Origin: UBA2450 sp045226015
GTDB taxonomy: Bacteria > Bacillota_I > Bacilli_A > RFN20 > CAG-826
Direction of reading: 5' to 3'
DNA: 64,000 nt
Assembly (NCBI GenBank): GCA_045226015.1
Contig: JBGVBY010000021.1
Location: 20,549-84,548 of the forward strand
This document shows positions 41,824 through 51,201 of the stretch, one piece after another. Under the pieces are notes generated by a model. That model was not told the origin of the DNA, ran no database searches, and saw only the letters and a program-made list of their open reading frames with translations. The position numbers and the translations under genes were made by a program. Each line of letters starts with the position of its first letter. Positions within the stretch are counted from its first letter, which is position 1.

Positions 41824-42441
41824 TTATTCTTGTTCTTCCTTACTTTCAACGTAGATGATTTGAACTTGTCTATGGCTTCCTTCACCGATAGATTCAGTTC
41901 TGACGTTTCTCCATCCATTTAATGCATTGTGGATCGCACGTCTTTCATCTGCAGGCATTGGATCAAAAGTATAAGTTGTCTTACTTCTTTGAACGTCCTT
42001 AGCGGTCTTTCTAGCAAGTCTTTCAAGTTTAGAATACTTGTTGTCTTTATAACCATTGATATCAATTAGTACTCTAAATCTCTTATGGAAATGATTGTTA
42101 GTGGCTAACTTTGTTAGTTCGTTTAAAGCTTGAAGAGTGACACCATTCTTTCCAATTAAAATTGGATTATGGGTGCTATCTAATGTAATTCTAATGACAT
42201 CGTCATCAAGTTTGCTTTTAACTGAACTTTCAATACCTAAAGCGTCAGTAACGTTAAGAAGATAATCTTCCGCGTATCTGATTACATCAGAGAGATCATA
42301 TACTTCAATTTGAACCTTTTTAGAAAAGATACCAACGGTTTTACCGTTATCGATATAAATAAGATCTTTAACAGCAACACCGGTTTCATTAGAAGCCTTT
42401 TCTAAAGCTTCTTGGACATTTTTTCCTGTATATGTTTCCAT
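41824..42441 (-). CDS. khpB: Jag/KhpB RNA-binding protein
   Basis: A 205-residue protein: Jag N-terminal domain (METYTGKNVQEALEKASNETG), a KH domain with ILIGKNGVTLQALNEL, and a C-terminal R3H domain with MPADERRAIHNALNGW. KhpB binds small RNAs and influences cell division and elongation. It sits just downstream of yidC (nine bases), as in most Firmicutes. Confidence 0.94.
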   Translation of the reverse strand: METYTGKNVQEALEKASNETGVAVKDLIYIDNGKTVGIFSKKVQIEVYDLSDVIRYAEDYLLNVTDALGIESSVKSKLDDDVIRITLDSTHNPILIGKNGVTLQALNELTKLATNNHFHKRFRVLIDINGYKDNKYSKLERLARKTAKDVQRSKTTYTFDPMPADERRAIHNALNGWRNVRTESIGEGSHRQVQIIYVESKEEQE

Positions 42442-42450
42442 ATTGTCTCC

Positions 42451-44061
42451 TTATTTTTTGCTGTGTTTTTTCATCGCCACTTGAGTGATTAAGGTTTGTC
42501 CGATGGAGAACAACGCTCCGATGAACCAATAAATACCCATAGCACTAACAAGTGAGAAGCCCATGAAGATGATTAAAGCAAGCATCACATAGGTGAAAAT
42601 TTTCATTGTCTTATTTTGTTGTGATTGAGCAGGGTTCTTTCCAAGTTTTGGAGAATTCTTAGCTTTCATCTTTTGGATGAATTGAGGTAAGAGCATGCTA
42701 ACAGTTTGAGCAAGCGCCATAAAGAGGAAGAGTAATAAAGCGGTAACCGCTCCATAGCTTCCGGCAGCACTCCAATATTTAGCTGAGAAGAGCATGTCTT
42801 TAATACCTAAATCAAGGCGCATACCAAGAAGTGTACCATTGGTAATCGCACTAGATCCGCTTAAAGCACCCCATACACAAATAAAGACAGGGAATTGAAT
42901 AATCATTACAAGTAAACTTGTAAATGGATTAACTTTGTTCTTTTTGTAGAGTCGATTCATTTCTTCCGCCATACGTTGTTTCTCAATTTGAGAAGAATTG
43001 GCGTTAGGATATTTAGCTTGAATCTTTTGAATTTCAGGTTGTAATTCTGTCATCTTTGCAGAACTCTTTGTTTGCTTAAATGTTGCAAGAAGCATAAGTG
43101 AACGAAGAATTAAGGTAATGAAGATAATACCTAAGCATGCTGCCCATCCAGCGGATGAACCAGATGCAACAAATCCTCCAACGATTTGGTCAACTAACCA
43201 ACCGATTGGATAGACTAATAATCCTTCAAAGAAACCTTTAGACCAGGCATATCCCCAACTCTTAGCGTTGATATAGACACCTTCGGTGCTATAACCATAT
43301 GAGCCATACATATCTTCTTTAGTTGTTAAACATGTACGATATGTAGCAGCACTACTTTGAATTGAAGAACAGAATGTGATGGTGAAATCATATCCTGGAC
43401 ATTTGTCACTGGTGACAGTTTCTCTAACTTGTTTGTCGACTTTGTTATACATGTCCCACATAGAACCAATGTCGCTGGTGATGAATTTGATATAACTATA
43501 TCTTGCAATCGCTCTATCAAATGCAGCGTGGTCTGGGGTTTTGTATTCTACAACTTCTCCGTTAACTCTTTTTAAATCGAGTGTGAATTCTTTAACCGCA
43601 TAATTTGCATCTTTTGCAGATTGTAAAAGATATAAGCTCATCATGTTGTTTAAGACATACTCGTCAAACAATTGATAATATTCAATTGAAGAGGCATCAA
43701 CTGTTGGATAACCTTTGTTTCTAGAACTCATAATCGCATTGTTAAGTGGTGCGATTCTTTCCATATAGGATTCGTATTCAGGTTTACCAACGAGTCCAGC
43801 ATAGTCAAAGATGTTAACGTTTGTGTTCCAGTTAGCAACAACTGGTTTACAACTTTTAACTGTGAGTTTGTATTCTCCTTGTTCAAACACCATATCAGGA
43901 GCGGATGTGTCCGCTTCATAATATGTGATACCAGGAGCAAACGCGTACATAATACGCGCTGTGTCGACAGGAGAACAGAAGGATTGAGTACAACCAGAAA
44001 CTGCAAAAATACCCGTAGCTAAGGCGGCAGCTCCTAAAGTTAATTTAAGTCCTTTTTTCAT
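42451..44061 (-). CDS. yidC: YidC/OxaA membrane insertase with enlarged external domain
   Basis: YidC inserts membrane proteins with or without SecYEG. The N-terminus is a lipoprotein signal with lipobox AVSGC (Cys24). Residues about 30-280 form an enlarged extracytoplasmic region not recognised here. The conserved core follows: ITLILRSLMLLATFKQTKSS with the hydrophilic-groove Arg, a cytoplasmic hairpin, and NPFTSLLVMIIQFPVFICVW. The C-terminus is Lys-rich. At 536 residues it is twice the usual Gram-positive size. The start overlaps the rnpA stop (ATGA). Confidence 0.93.
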   Translation of the reverse strand: MKKGLKLTLGAAALATGIFAVSGCTQSFCSPVDTARIMYAFAPGITYYEADTSAPDMVFEQGEYKLTVKSCKPVVANWNTNVNIFDYAGLVGKPEYESYMERIAPLNNAIMSSRNKGYPTVDASSIEYYQLFDEYVLNNMMSLYLLQSAKDANYAVKEFTLDLKRVNGEVVEYKTPDHAAFDRAIARYSYIKFITSDIGSMWDMYNKVDKQVRETVTSDKCPGYDFTITFCSSIQSSAATYRTCLTTKEDMYGSYGYSTEGVYINAKSWGYAWSKGFFEGLLVYPIGWLVDQIVGGFVASGSSAGWAACLGIIFITLILRSLMLLATFKQTKSSAKMTELQPEIQKIQAKYPNANSSQIEKQRMAEEMNRLYKKNKVNPFTSLLVMIIQFPVFICVWGALSGSSAITNGTLLGMRLDLGIKDMLFSAKYWSAAGSYGAVTALLLFLFMALAQTVSMLLPQFIQKMKAKNSPKLGKNPAQSQQNKTMKIFTYVMLALIIFMGFSLVSAMGIYWFIGALFSIGQTLITQVAMKKHSKK

Positions 44062-44393
44062 TTAGTTATTCCTATCTTACTTAACAAAATGTTAAGTACA
44101 TTTTTGTTATCTTCAAAGGATCTATTTAAAAATTCTCCTTTAACAACGATAACAACATCAAATGTGTGAGATGAGTAATCAATTAACGAGTCACACATAG
44201 CTCGTGTTTGTCTTTTGACTTTGTTTCTGGTAACTGCGTTACCGATTCGTTTTGAGACACTTAGCCCTACTCGGCAAACAGATAATTCATTAGGTAGGTA
44301 ATGAACTATATAGGGGGTCTCTTTGAGAGTTCTACCTTTTTTCACTATGAGAAGAAAATCTTCGTTACGTTTAACTCGATTAACAATTTTCAT
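44058..44393 (-). CDS. rnpA: Ribonuclease P protein component
   Basis: The protein subunit of RNase P, for tRNA 5' maturation. Motifs: VNRVKRNEDFLLIVKKGR and the RNR-type signature VSKRIGNAVTRNKVKRQTR (about 42-65). Length 111. It ends in TGA, confirming UGA as a stop codon, and overlaps yidC. It lies 38 bases after rpmH. Confidence 0.95.
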   Translation of the reverse strand: MKIVNRVKRNEDFLLIVKKGRTLKETPYIVHYLPNELSVCRVGLSVSKRIGNAVTRNKVKRQTRAMCDSLIDYSSHTFDVVIVVKGEFLNRSFEDNKNVLNILLSKIGITK

Positions 44394-44431
44394 TAGTAAC
44401 CCTCAAATAGATAAAGTGAAAATAGTAAAAA

Positions 44432-44566
44432 TTAAGCAGCTAATTGCTTACGGCCTTTAGCTCTTCTTCTAGCTAAGACTTTTCTACCATTAGCAGATTT
44501 CATTCTTGCTCTGAAACCAGCCTTGTGAGCGTGTTTCACTTTACTTGGTTGATATGTTCTTTTCAT
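44432..44566 (-). CDS. rpmH: 50S ribosomal protein L34
   Basis: A 44-residue ribosomal protein: MKRTYQPSKVKHAHKAGF, then RMKSANGRKVLARRRAKGRK. The ATG at 44566 is chosen because it has a GGAGG ribosome site and gives the canonical size; an upstream in-frame ATG would add 29 non-homologous residues. It is the first gene left of oriC. Confidence 0.97.
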   Translation of the reverse strand: MKRTYQPSKVKHAHKAGFRARMKSANGRKVLARRRAKGRKQLAA

Positions 44567-44670
44567 GATACGTATTCCTCCAATTTTTACGCAAATAAGA
44601 TTATAAATGTATTTATAAAGCATTGTCAAAGAATTATGTACGCGCAAGCACAAATAAAATCATAATTAAA

Positions 44671-44945
44671 TGTGGATAGAAATCATCAATGTGGAAATGT
44701 GGAATACTGACAAAATCACACATTTTGAGTAATCCACAAAAAATATAGTGATAAAAAATCAATTTGTAGTGTAATAAGAATGAACAATGTTCATTCATAT
44801 AGTTATCGTTAAACTACATTAAAAATTGTCCACAAAAATCCACATTTTCCACTAGTTTCCCACAATTTATCCACATACCAAAAAATGTGGAAAACTCAAA
44901 AAAATCACTATAGTAAATTTATTCCCTTAAACTTGTTGTGGAAAA
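44671..44945. other. Replication origin, DnaA-box cluster upstream of dnaA
   Basis: This non-coding span between rpmH and dnaA carries a perfect DnaA box TTATCCACA at 44867-44875 and several near matches. They include TGTGGATAG (44671), TAATCCACA (about 44730), TTGTCCACA (44826), AAATCCACA (44836), TTTCCCACA (44856), and TGTGGAAAA (44886 and 44937). Genes on either side point away from it. Confidence 0.85.
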
Positions 44946-44990
44946 CCAAAAAATCCAGAAGTTTTTATTAAAAATAAGTACCGTTTACTC

Positions 44991-44996
44991 TATAAT
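44991..44996 (+). promoter_or_regulatory. dnaA promoter -10 box
   Basis: TATAAT at 44991-44996, with transcription start expected near 45003. An AAAGGG ribosome site (about 45011) precedes ATG 45027. DnaA boxes just upstream would allow autoregulation. Confidence 0.5.
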
Positions 44997-45026
44997 TGTC
45001 TCAAAACTCTAAAGGGCAACAGAAAT

Positions 45027-46403
45027 ATGGTTACAACAATATCGGAAATGACTAGACTTTGGGAGAAAGTTCTCAAAAAAATAAATACCAGGATCGACAA
45101 AAGTGCATATGACTACTTCTTTGCTGATACCTATATTTATCAACAACGTGGAAATTCTTTAGTGGTTGCCGTTCCTAATCTTGTTGTCAAAAACACAATT
45201 GAAAACAACTATAGTGATGATGTTTTAGAGATTTTATCTGAATTAGAGGAACAAAATTTCGAAGTTACCTATGTAACCGCAGAAGAAATCAAAGCAAGCA
45301 AAGAAGAGGAAAAGGTTGTTTCCAAACCTTCAAAAAGCGAACCAGAATTCTTCAAGAACGCATTTTTAAAGCCTGAGTTTACATTCGACAACTTTGTTGT
45401 CGGAGACTTCAATAAAGAAGCTCAACAAGCAGCATTATATGTTGCCAAAAATGGTGGAACTTTATTCAATCCACTTTTTATCTATTCTCGTTCAGGTTTA
45501 GGTAAGACTCACTTACTCTACGCGATCGGCAATTACGTCAAAGAGAATAGAATCAAGGATGCGAAGATTTTATACATGTCCGCTCAAGACTTTGTGGATG
45601 AATACGTTAGCTACGTTCGTGGAGAACAAGAATCTAAGTCATTAAAAGCATTCTTCTATGATGTTGATTTGCTCCTTTTTGATGATGTTCAAATTTTAGC
45701 AGAGAAGGTTAAAACTGAAGAGATGTTCTTTGCTATCTATCAAAACCTCATCAACGCCGGAAAACGCATCATCTTGACTTCAGACAAACAACCCGTTGAT
45801 CTTAAAGGTTTAGAGGAAAGACTTGTTACCAGATTTAAGCAAGGATTAACTGTTAAGATTGGTGAACCAGACGTTGACACTTGTGTCGAAATCTTAAAAC
45901 AAAAATGTATCAATTCTGGATTCAAACCAGAAAAAATTGACGCAAATGTCCTATATTTTGTCGCAGAAAATTATTCAAAGGATCTTAGAGAACTTGATGG
46001 AGCGTTCAACCAATTAGTGTTCCTTGCCCTTAAATCTCCAGAGGATAAAACAATCACAATCGATGAAGCCATCAAAGTATTAGCAACTCTAAAAAGTGGC
46101 AAAAAAGTCTCAACTCAGTTAAATGAACAAAAGATCTTAAACGTTGTTGCAGACTACTACAAATTGACTCCATCACAACTCACAGGGAAGGATAGATTTG
46201 GTCAGATAGTTCTAGCTAGACACATCGCTATGTATTTAATTAGAAATAACTTAGATGTTCCACTAAAGAAAATCGGTCAATTGTTCGGTGGTAAAGACCA
46301 CACAACTGTCATGAGCGCGATCACTAAGGTGGATAAAGAGTTGAAAACTGACAAGCAATTACAGGACGCAATCGCTGAATTAGAAAAGCGAATTAAGAAA
46401 TAA
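45027..46403 (+). CDS. dnaA: Chromosomal replication initiator DnaA
   Basis: DnaA opens the origin. Domain I is at residues 1-80, a short variable domain II follows, then AAA+ domain III with Walker A SRSGLGKTHLLYAIGN (about 155-170) and Walker B DLLLFDDVQ. Domain IV ends with the DNA-binding signature LFGGKDHTTVMSAI (about 420-433). The first Walker residues are SRSG rather than the common GGVG. Length 458. Confidence 0.98.
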   Translation: MVTTISEMTRLWEKVLKKINTRIDKSAYDYFFADTYIYQQRGNSLVVAVPNLVVKNTIENNYSDDVLEILSELEEQNFEVTYVTAEEIKASKEEEKVVSKPSKSEPEFFKNAFLKPEFTFDNFVVGDFNKEAQQAALYVAKNGGTLFNPLFIYSRSGLGKTHLLYAIGNYVKENRIKDAKILYMSAQDFVDEYVSYVRGEQESKSLKAFFYDVDLLLFDDVQILAEKVKTEEMFFAIYQNLINAGKRIILTSDKQPVDLKGLEERLVTRFKQGLTVKIGEPDVDTCVEILKQKCINSGFKPEKIDANVLYFVAENYSKDLRELDGAFNQLVFLALKSPEDKTITIDEAIKVLATLKSGKKVSTQLNEQKILNVVADYYKLTPSQLTGKDRFGQIVLARHIAMYLIRNNLDVPLKKIGQLFGGKDHTTVMSAITKVDKELKTDKQLQDAIAELEKRIKK

Positions 46404-46471
46404 TTTATTAAAAATAAATACCTAGAGATAAAGTCTCTATGATAAAATTAAAAATGCAGATTTAATAAGAG

Positions 46472-46535
46472 TTATCCACATATCCACAGTGATAATAATA
46501 ATTATTAAATTATATAAATATATAAAAAGAAGGTA
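46472..46535. other. Origin second part: DnaA boxes and A+T-rich unwinding region
   Basis: Between dnaA and dnaN lie a perfect box TTATCCACA (46472-46480) and ATATCCACA (46480-46488). A 45-base run of only A and T with trinucleotide periodicity (GATAATAATAATTATTAAAT) follows. The arrangement resembles the B. subtilis unwinding region with DnaA-trios. Confidence 0.75.
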
Positions 46536-46542
46536 ATTCTAT

Positions 46543-47667
46543 ATGAGATTTATAATTAAACGTGATGAATTCTTAAAAGCCTTATTAATAGCAGGAAGAG
46601 CAGTTAACTCCAAAAGCAGTGCTGTTCCAGTTTTAGCGAATTTAAAGTTTGATTTAGATGATAGTGGTTTATCTATTACTGGAAGTAACTATGAACTAAC
46701 AATCAAAACTACTATTCCATTCGCTATTAACGAAGTCGAAGTTATTAGAAATGTCCAAGAAGGATCAACTCTTGTTAATTCCAAAATAATCACTGATATG
46801 GCAAGAAAGATTGATTCAGAAGAAATCTGCTTTGAAGTTGTTGATTCCACAATCGCTGTCATTACAGCAGGCAAGATTAAATATAATTTAAATTGCATTA
46901 AGGCTAACGAATATCCAGATGTTGACTTAGAACCAAACGGTATTCAAATCTCATTAACAAAAGTTGAATTCTCTTCTTTAGTATCTCAAACCGCGTTTGC
47001 AGCTTCGTTAAAAGAACAAAGACCAATTCTTACCGCTATCAATTTAGAAGCTATGGATGGTGTCTTAACTGCCACCACAACTGATAGTGCTAGATTATCT
47101 AGAAAACAAATCAGTATTTCTACAGATTTACAATTCTCTGCTAACGTCCCAGCTAAGATGATGGTGGAAATTGACCATCTTTTAGATGATGTTGAATCTC
47201 TTAAGATTGCCTTAAGTGATAAGAAAGCCTTGTTTACCTTCGGAAACACCGTCGTAGCGACACGTTTAATCGCTGGTGAATATCCTAACACTAAAAACAT
47301 TGTTCCACGCGTTACAAACTACTCTTTGGAAGTTAATGCCTCAGATTTCTTAAAAGCTATTGATCGTGTTAACATTCTATCTATTGATAGAGAGAACGTC
47401 GTAGACTTATATCTCAACGAAGACACAGTAGAGATTAGTGCAAAATCATCTCAAGTTGGTTCTGCTAGTGAAAGAATCGAAACGTTTAAGTTCGAAGGAA
47501 GTAACCTACAAATCAGTTTCAACAGTGAGTTTGTTTCCTCCGCTATTAGAGCGTTAGGAAGCGAAGATGTGACCTTCCTATTTGTTGGAGAAATGAAACC
47601 ATTTGTGATCAAAAATCCTAATGACGAATCCATTATCCAAATCGTCACACCAGTTAGAACTTATTAA
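46543..47667 (+). CDS. dnaN: DNA polymerase III beta sliding clamp
   Basis: The processivity clamp, a dimer of three-domain subunits. Start MRFIIKRDEFLKALLIAGRAV and the internal SGLSITGSNYELTIKT, MVEIDHLLDDVE and the final IQIVTPVRTY match the family. Length 374. An AGAAGG ribosome site precedes it. It ends in a clear terminator, so recF and the gyrase genes use a separate promoter. Confidence 0.97.
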   Translation: MRFIIKRDEFLKALLIAGRAVNSKSSAVPVLANLKFDLDDSGLSITGSNYELTIKTTIPFAINEVEVIRNVQEGSTLVNSKIITDMARKIDSEEICFEVVDSTIAVITAGKIKYNLNCIKANEYPDVDLEPNGIQISLTKVEFSSLVSQTAFAASLKEQRPILTAINLEAMDGVLTATTTDSARLSRKQISISTDLQFSANVPAKMMVEIDHLLDDVESLKIALSDKKALFTFGNTVVATRLIAGEYPNTKNIVPRVTNYSLEVNASDFLKAIDRVNILSIDRENVVDLYLNEDTVEISAKSSQVGSASERIETFKFEGSNLQISFNSEFVSSAIRALGSEDVTFLFVGEMKPFVIKNPNDESIIQIVTPVRTY

Positions 47668-47688
47668 TTAAATTTGATATCAGAAAAT

Positions 47689-47714
47689 GACGCACTCGAT
47701 GCGTCTTTTCTTTT
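47689..47714 (+). terminator. Intrinsic terminator after dnaN
   Basis: Stem GACGCA/TGCGTC with loop CTCGA (47689-47705) followed by a T-rich tract. Confidence 0.85.
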
Positions 47715-47783
47715 TGATTTTTATCAAACTTAGATATCGATTTTAAGGCCTCAAACAGCGTATTTAAGACGTATAATTATTTA

Positions 47784-47822
47784 TGGAATATTATTCCATT
47801 TTTGCATTATATCGTGTATAAT
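47784..47822 (+). promoter_or_regulatory. yaaA-recF-gyrBA promoter with palindrome
   Basis: A -10 TATAAT lies at 47817-47822, 19 bases before ATG 47842. A palindrome TGGAAT-ATT-ATTCCA (47784-47798) covers the expected -35 position. There is no evident ribosome site for yaaA. Confidence 0.45.
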
Positions 47823-47841
47823 ACCCATAGAGTACGTTTAT

Positions 47842-48060
47842 ATGGCAACTAGAGTGGTAGAAATCCATAAAGATGAAGAGTACATAACACTTAATGTTCT
47901 CCTCAAAATCACCGATATAATTCCTACAGGCGGAATGGCAAAACTCTATCTCGCTAATAATGATGTTTACGTCAATGGAGAGAAAGAAAACCGCCGCGGT
48001 CGTAAATTATATCGTGGAGATGTCGTTAAGGCGGAAAAAACGGAATTCTTGATTAAATAA
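47842..48060 (+). CDS. yaaA: S4-domain RNA-binding protein YaaA
   Basis: A 72-residue S4-like protein found between dnaN and recF in many Firmicutes. The typical GGMAKLYLANNDVYVNGEKE-NRRGRKLYRGD segment is present. It ends three bases before recF. The leader is very short and has no clear Shine-Dalgarno. Confidence 0.92.
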   Translation: MATRVVEIHKDEEYITLNVLLKITDIIPTGGMAKLYLANNDVYVNGEKENRRGRKLYRGDVVKAEKTEFLIK

Positions 48061-48062
48061 AG

Positions 48063-49109
48063 ATGACAATCAAATCTCTATCGGTAAGGAATTTCCGTAA
48101 CCACAGTCATAAAACTCTCGAATTTGGGGAAGGTATCAACATCATCACCGGCCCTAATGCTTCTGGTAAGACTAATGTTGTTGAAGCAATTTATTACTTA
48201 TCCCTGGCTAGAAGCTTTAGAGGTGTAGATGATATCGATCTCATCTCCTATCACTCTGATTATTCTCAAATTGATGCGACAGTCTTTGAAGGTGGACATA
48301 AACGCTTAATTCGAATAATAATCACTAAAAAAGGACGTTCTGTGCTTGTTAACGGCAAGAAGGTATCAAAGTTAAGCGACTTAGCGAAATGCGTGAATGT
48401 GTTGCTGTTTGAGCCTAAAGACGTCATGTTATTCAAAGGATCTCCGAAAGAAAGAAGAAATTTCTTGGATATCTCCTTGTCAAAACAATTCCCTGTTTAT
48501 CTTGAATATATATCGAGATACGAAAAGGCTCTTAGACAAAGAAACGAGATTCTTAAGAGTAATAAAGTTGATGAAAAATTGTTAGAAGTTTCTACTGATT
48601 TACTCATCAAATATGCTGGTCCAATTATCAATTACAGGGCTATGTTCGTCAAGGATATCAATGATATCCTTATTAAAATAACGCGCGCACTCGCGGGCGA
48701 ACAAAGAAAAATCGAAGTCAATTACAAACCATATGTTCCATTGACTAGCGATTATCAAAAAGAGGCAAAAGAAGCGTTTAAAAAGGCCTTAGAGAGCGAT
48801 TTGAAACACAAAGCAACTTCTGTCGGGATTCATAGAGAGGACTTCTCTATCAGTCTAAACGGAAAAGATGTTGCCTTATATGGCTCTCAAGGAGAAAACC
48901 GAATCACCGCTCTTACCTTAAAACTCTCTCCTTACTTCTTGATCAAGGAGAAGGAGAAAAAACCAATTGTTGTTCTTGATGATGTGATGTCTGAATTAGA
49001 CAAAAAACACAAAGAACAACTTATCAGTTTTCTAAGAAAGTTTGAGCAAGTATTCATTACTGACACCAAACTGGAAATAGAAGGGGCAACCCAAATTAAA
49101 TTAAATTAA
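48063..49109 (+). CDS. recF: Recombination protein RecF
   Basis: An SMC-like ATPase for gap repair with RecO and RecR. Walker A ITGPNASGKTNVVEAIYYL (28-46), the signature segment YGSQGENRITALTLKLS, and Walker B PIVVLDDVMSELDKKH near 305. Length 348. It is followed by gyrB after a strong AAAGGAGG ribosome site. Confidence 0.97.
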   Translation: MTIKSLSVRNFRNHSHKTLEFGEGINIITGPNASGKTNVVEAIYYLSLARSFRGVDDIDLISYHSDYSQIDATVFEGGHKRLIRIIITKKGRSVLVNGKKVSKLSDLAKCVNVLLFEPKDVMLFKGSPKERRNFLDISLSKQFPVYLEYISRYEKALRQRNEILKSNKVDEKLLEVSTDLLIKYAGPIINYRAMFVKDINDILIKITRALAGEQRKIEVNYKPYVPLTSDYQKEAKEAFKKALESDLKHKATSVGIHREDFSISLNGKDVALYGSQGENRITALTLKLSPYFLIKEKEKKPIVVLDDVMSELDKKHKEQLISFLRKFEQVFITDTKLEIEGATQIKLN

Positions 49110-49128
49110 TCACAAAGGAGGTCTTCTA

Positions 49129-51183
49129 ATGGAAGAAGAAAAGAAAGAAGTAGTTTCTAGCGAAGAGACAAAAAAAGTAGAAGAATTTGTCGCTAAAGAT
49201 GTTTCTGTTTCGGAAATGAACGAAAACGAAGCACAACTTGAAAAAGCAGATGCTAGCTATACTGCTACTAACATCCAAGTTCTCGAAGGCTTGGAAGCTG
49301 TTAGAAAAAGACCTGGTATGTATATTGGTACTACCGCAGGTCCAGGATTACATCACCTCGTATGGGAAATCGTTGATAACGCAATCGATGAAGCCTTAGC
49401 GGGATATTGTACAGAAGTCCATGTCACAATCAACAAAGGCGAAACTATTACCGTTACTGACAATGGTCGTGGTATTCCGGTTGATATCGTTGGAAAGACA
49501 GGATTATCGGGTGTTGAAACTGTTTATACAGTCTTGCACGCTGGTGGTAAATTCGGCGAAGGCGGAGGATATAAAGTCTCCGGTGGTCTTCACGGTGTTG
49601 GTGCTTCTGTTGTTAACGCTTTATCAGAATGGCTCGAAGTTGAAGTCCATAAGAATGGTGGAATTTACAAGATTCGTTTTGAAAACGGTGGTCACCCAGT
49701 CGATAGATTAAAACAAGTTGGTAAATGTGAAGATACCGGAACTGTTGTTACATTTAAACCAGATCCAAAAATCTTTGTGGAAACCACAACTTATGACTAC
49801 ATCACAATCAGAGACAGATTAAGACAAGTTGCTTACCTCAATAGAGGTATCACCATTGTTGTTAGTGATGAGAGAACTGAAGAAAAAGTTACAGAAACAT
49901 TCTGTTACAAAGGTGGTATTAAGGAATACGTCCAATATATCAACCACAACAAAGTTCCTCTATTTGAAGAAGTTATCTACTGTGAAGGTAGTGAACCAAT
50001 TGAACTCGCAAGTGGAAGTGTATCTCACGTATACGCTGAAGTGGCTATGCAATATAACGATGGCTATAGCAAAAATGTTTATTCCTTCTGTAACAATGTT
50101 CACACTCATGAAGGTGGAACACATGAAGAAGGACTTAGACTTGCTTTAACTCGTGTTGTTAACGCTTATGCTAGAGATAATAAATTCCTCAAAGAAAACG
50201 AAGATAACTTAACCTACGACGATATTTGTGAAGGTTTGGTTGCTATCATTTCAGTTAAGCACCCAAATCCACAATTTGAAGGACAAACCAAAACTAAGTT
50301 AGGTAACTTTGAAGTTAGAAAGATTCTTTCTGGAATCGTCGGAGACCAATTAAATAGATTCTTAATGGAGAATCCAAAGGTCTCAAAAGTCATTATGGAA
50401 AAGATCGTAATGGCTGCAAACGCACGTTTAGCGGCTCGTAAAGCTCGCGACAGCATGCGTAAAGGTGGACTTGAACTTACTACTCTTCCAGGTAAGCTTG
50501 CCGATTGTTCATCTAAAGACCCATCCAAATGTGAATTATATATCGTTGAGGGTAATTCTGCTGGTGGTAGTGCTAAAAATGGTAGAGACCGTGAAACACA
50601 AGCTATATTACCACTTCGTGGTAAAATCCTTAACGTTGAAAAAGCTCAGGCTAAGAGAATATTCGCTAACGCCGAAATTGGAAATATGATCCAAGCTATC
50701 GGTGGCGGTATTGATCCTGACTTTGATCTCAATAAGATTAGATACCACAAAATCGTCATCATGACCGATGCTGATGTTGATGGTAGTCACATCCGTATTC
50801 TTTTATTAACATTCTTCTACCGCTTCATGCGTCCATTAATTGAAAACGGATATATCTATATTGCACAACCTCCTCTATATAAAGTTGCTTATCATGGAAA
50901 AGACTATTACGCCTATAACGATGAGCAATTAGAGGTTATTAAATCTCAATTAAATTTAAAACCTGGATATCCATTCCAACGTTATAAAGGTCTTGGTGAA
51001 ATGGATGCAACCCAACTTTGGGAAACAACCATGGATCCAAAAAATAGAAAAATGCTTAGAGTAACTCTTGATGATGCGATTGCCGCTGAACAAGTCTTCA
51101 CTGACTTAATGGGTGACAACGTTGATCCAAGAAAAGAGTTCATTCACGCAAACGCTAAGTTCGTTAAGAACTTAGACATCTAA
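49129..51183 (+). CDS. gyrB: DNA gyrase subunit B
   Basis: The ATPase subunit of gyrase. A 45-residue acidic extension (Glu/Lys/Val-rich) precedes the usual start YTATNIQVLEGLEAVRKRPG. GHKL ATPase motifs EIVDNAIDEALAG, DNGRGIPV and GGLHGVGASVVNAL follow. The Toprim core contains ELYIVEGNSAGGSAKNGRDR and MTDADVDGSHI. Length 684. It ends just before gyrA, which has its own GGAGG ribosome site. Confidence 0.97.
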   Translation: MEEEKKEVVSSEETKKVEEFVAKDVSVSEMNENEAQLEKADASYTATNIQVLEGLEAVRKRPGMYIGTTAGPGLHHLVWEIVDNAIDEALAGYCTEVHVTINKGETITVTDNGRGIPVDIVGKTGLSGVETVYTVLHAGGKFGEGGGYKVSGGLHGVGASVVNALSEWLEVEVHKNGGIYKIRFENGGHPVDRLKQVGKCEDTGTVVTFKPDPKIFVETTTYDYITIRDRLRQVAYLNRGITIVVSDERTEEKVTETFCYKGGIKEYVQYINHNKVPLFEEVIYCEGSEPIELASGSVSHVYAEVAMQYNDGYSKNVYSFCNNVHTHEGGTHEEGLRLALTRVVNAYARDNKFLKENEDNLTYDDICEGLVAIISVKHPNPQFEGQTKTKLGNFEVRKILSGIVGDQLNRFLMENPKVSKVIMEKIVMAANARLAARKARDSMRKGGLELTTLPGKLADCSSKDPSKCELYIVEGNSAGGSAKNGRDRETQAILPLRGKILNVEKAQAKRIFANAEIGNMIQAIGGGIDPDFDLNKIRYHKIVIMTDADVDGSHIRILLLTFFYRFMRPLIENGYIYIAQPPLYKVAYHGKDYYAYNDEQLEVIKSQLNLKPGYPFQRYKGLGEMDATQLWETTMDPKNRKMLRVTLDDAIAAEQVFTDLMGDNVDPRKEFIHANAKFVKNLDI

Positions 51184-51201
51184 TCAAAGGAGGAAATAAC
51201 A

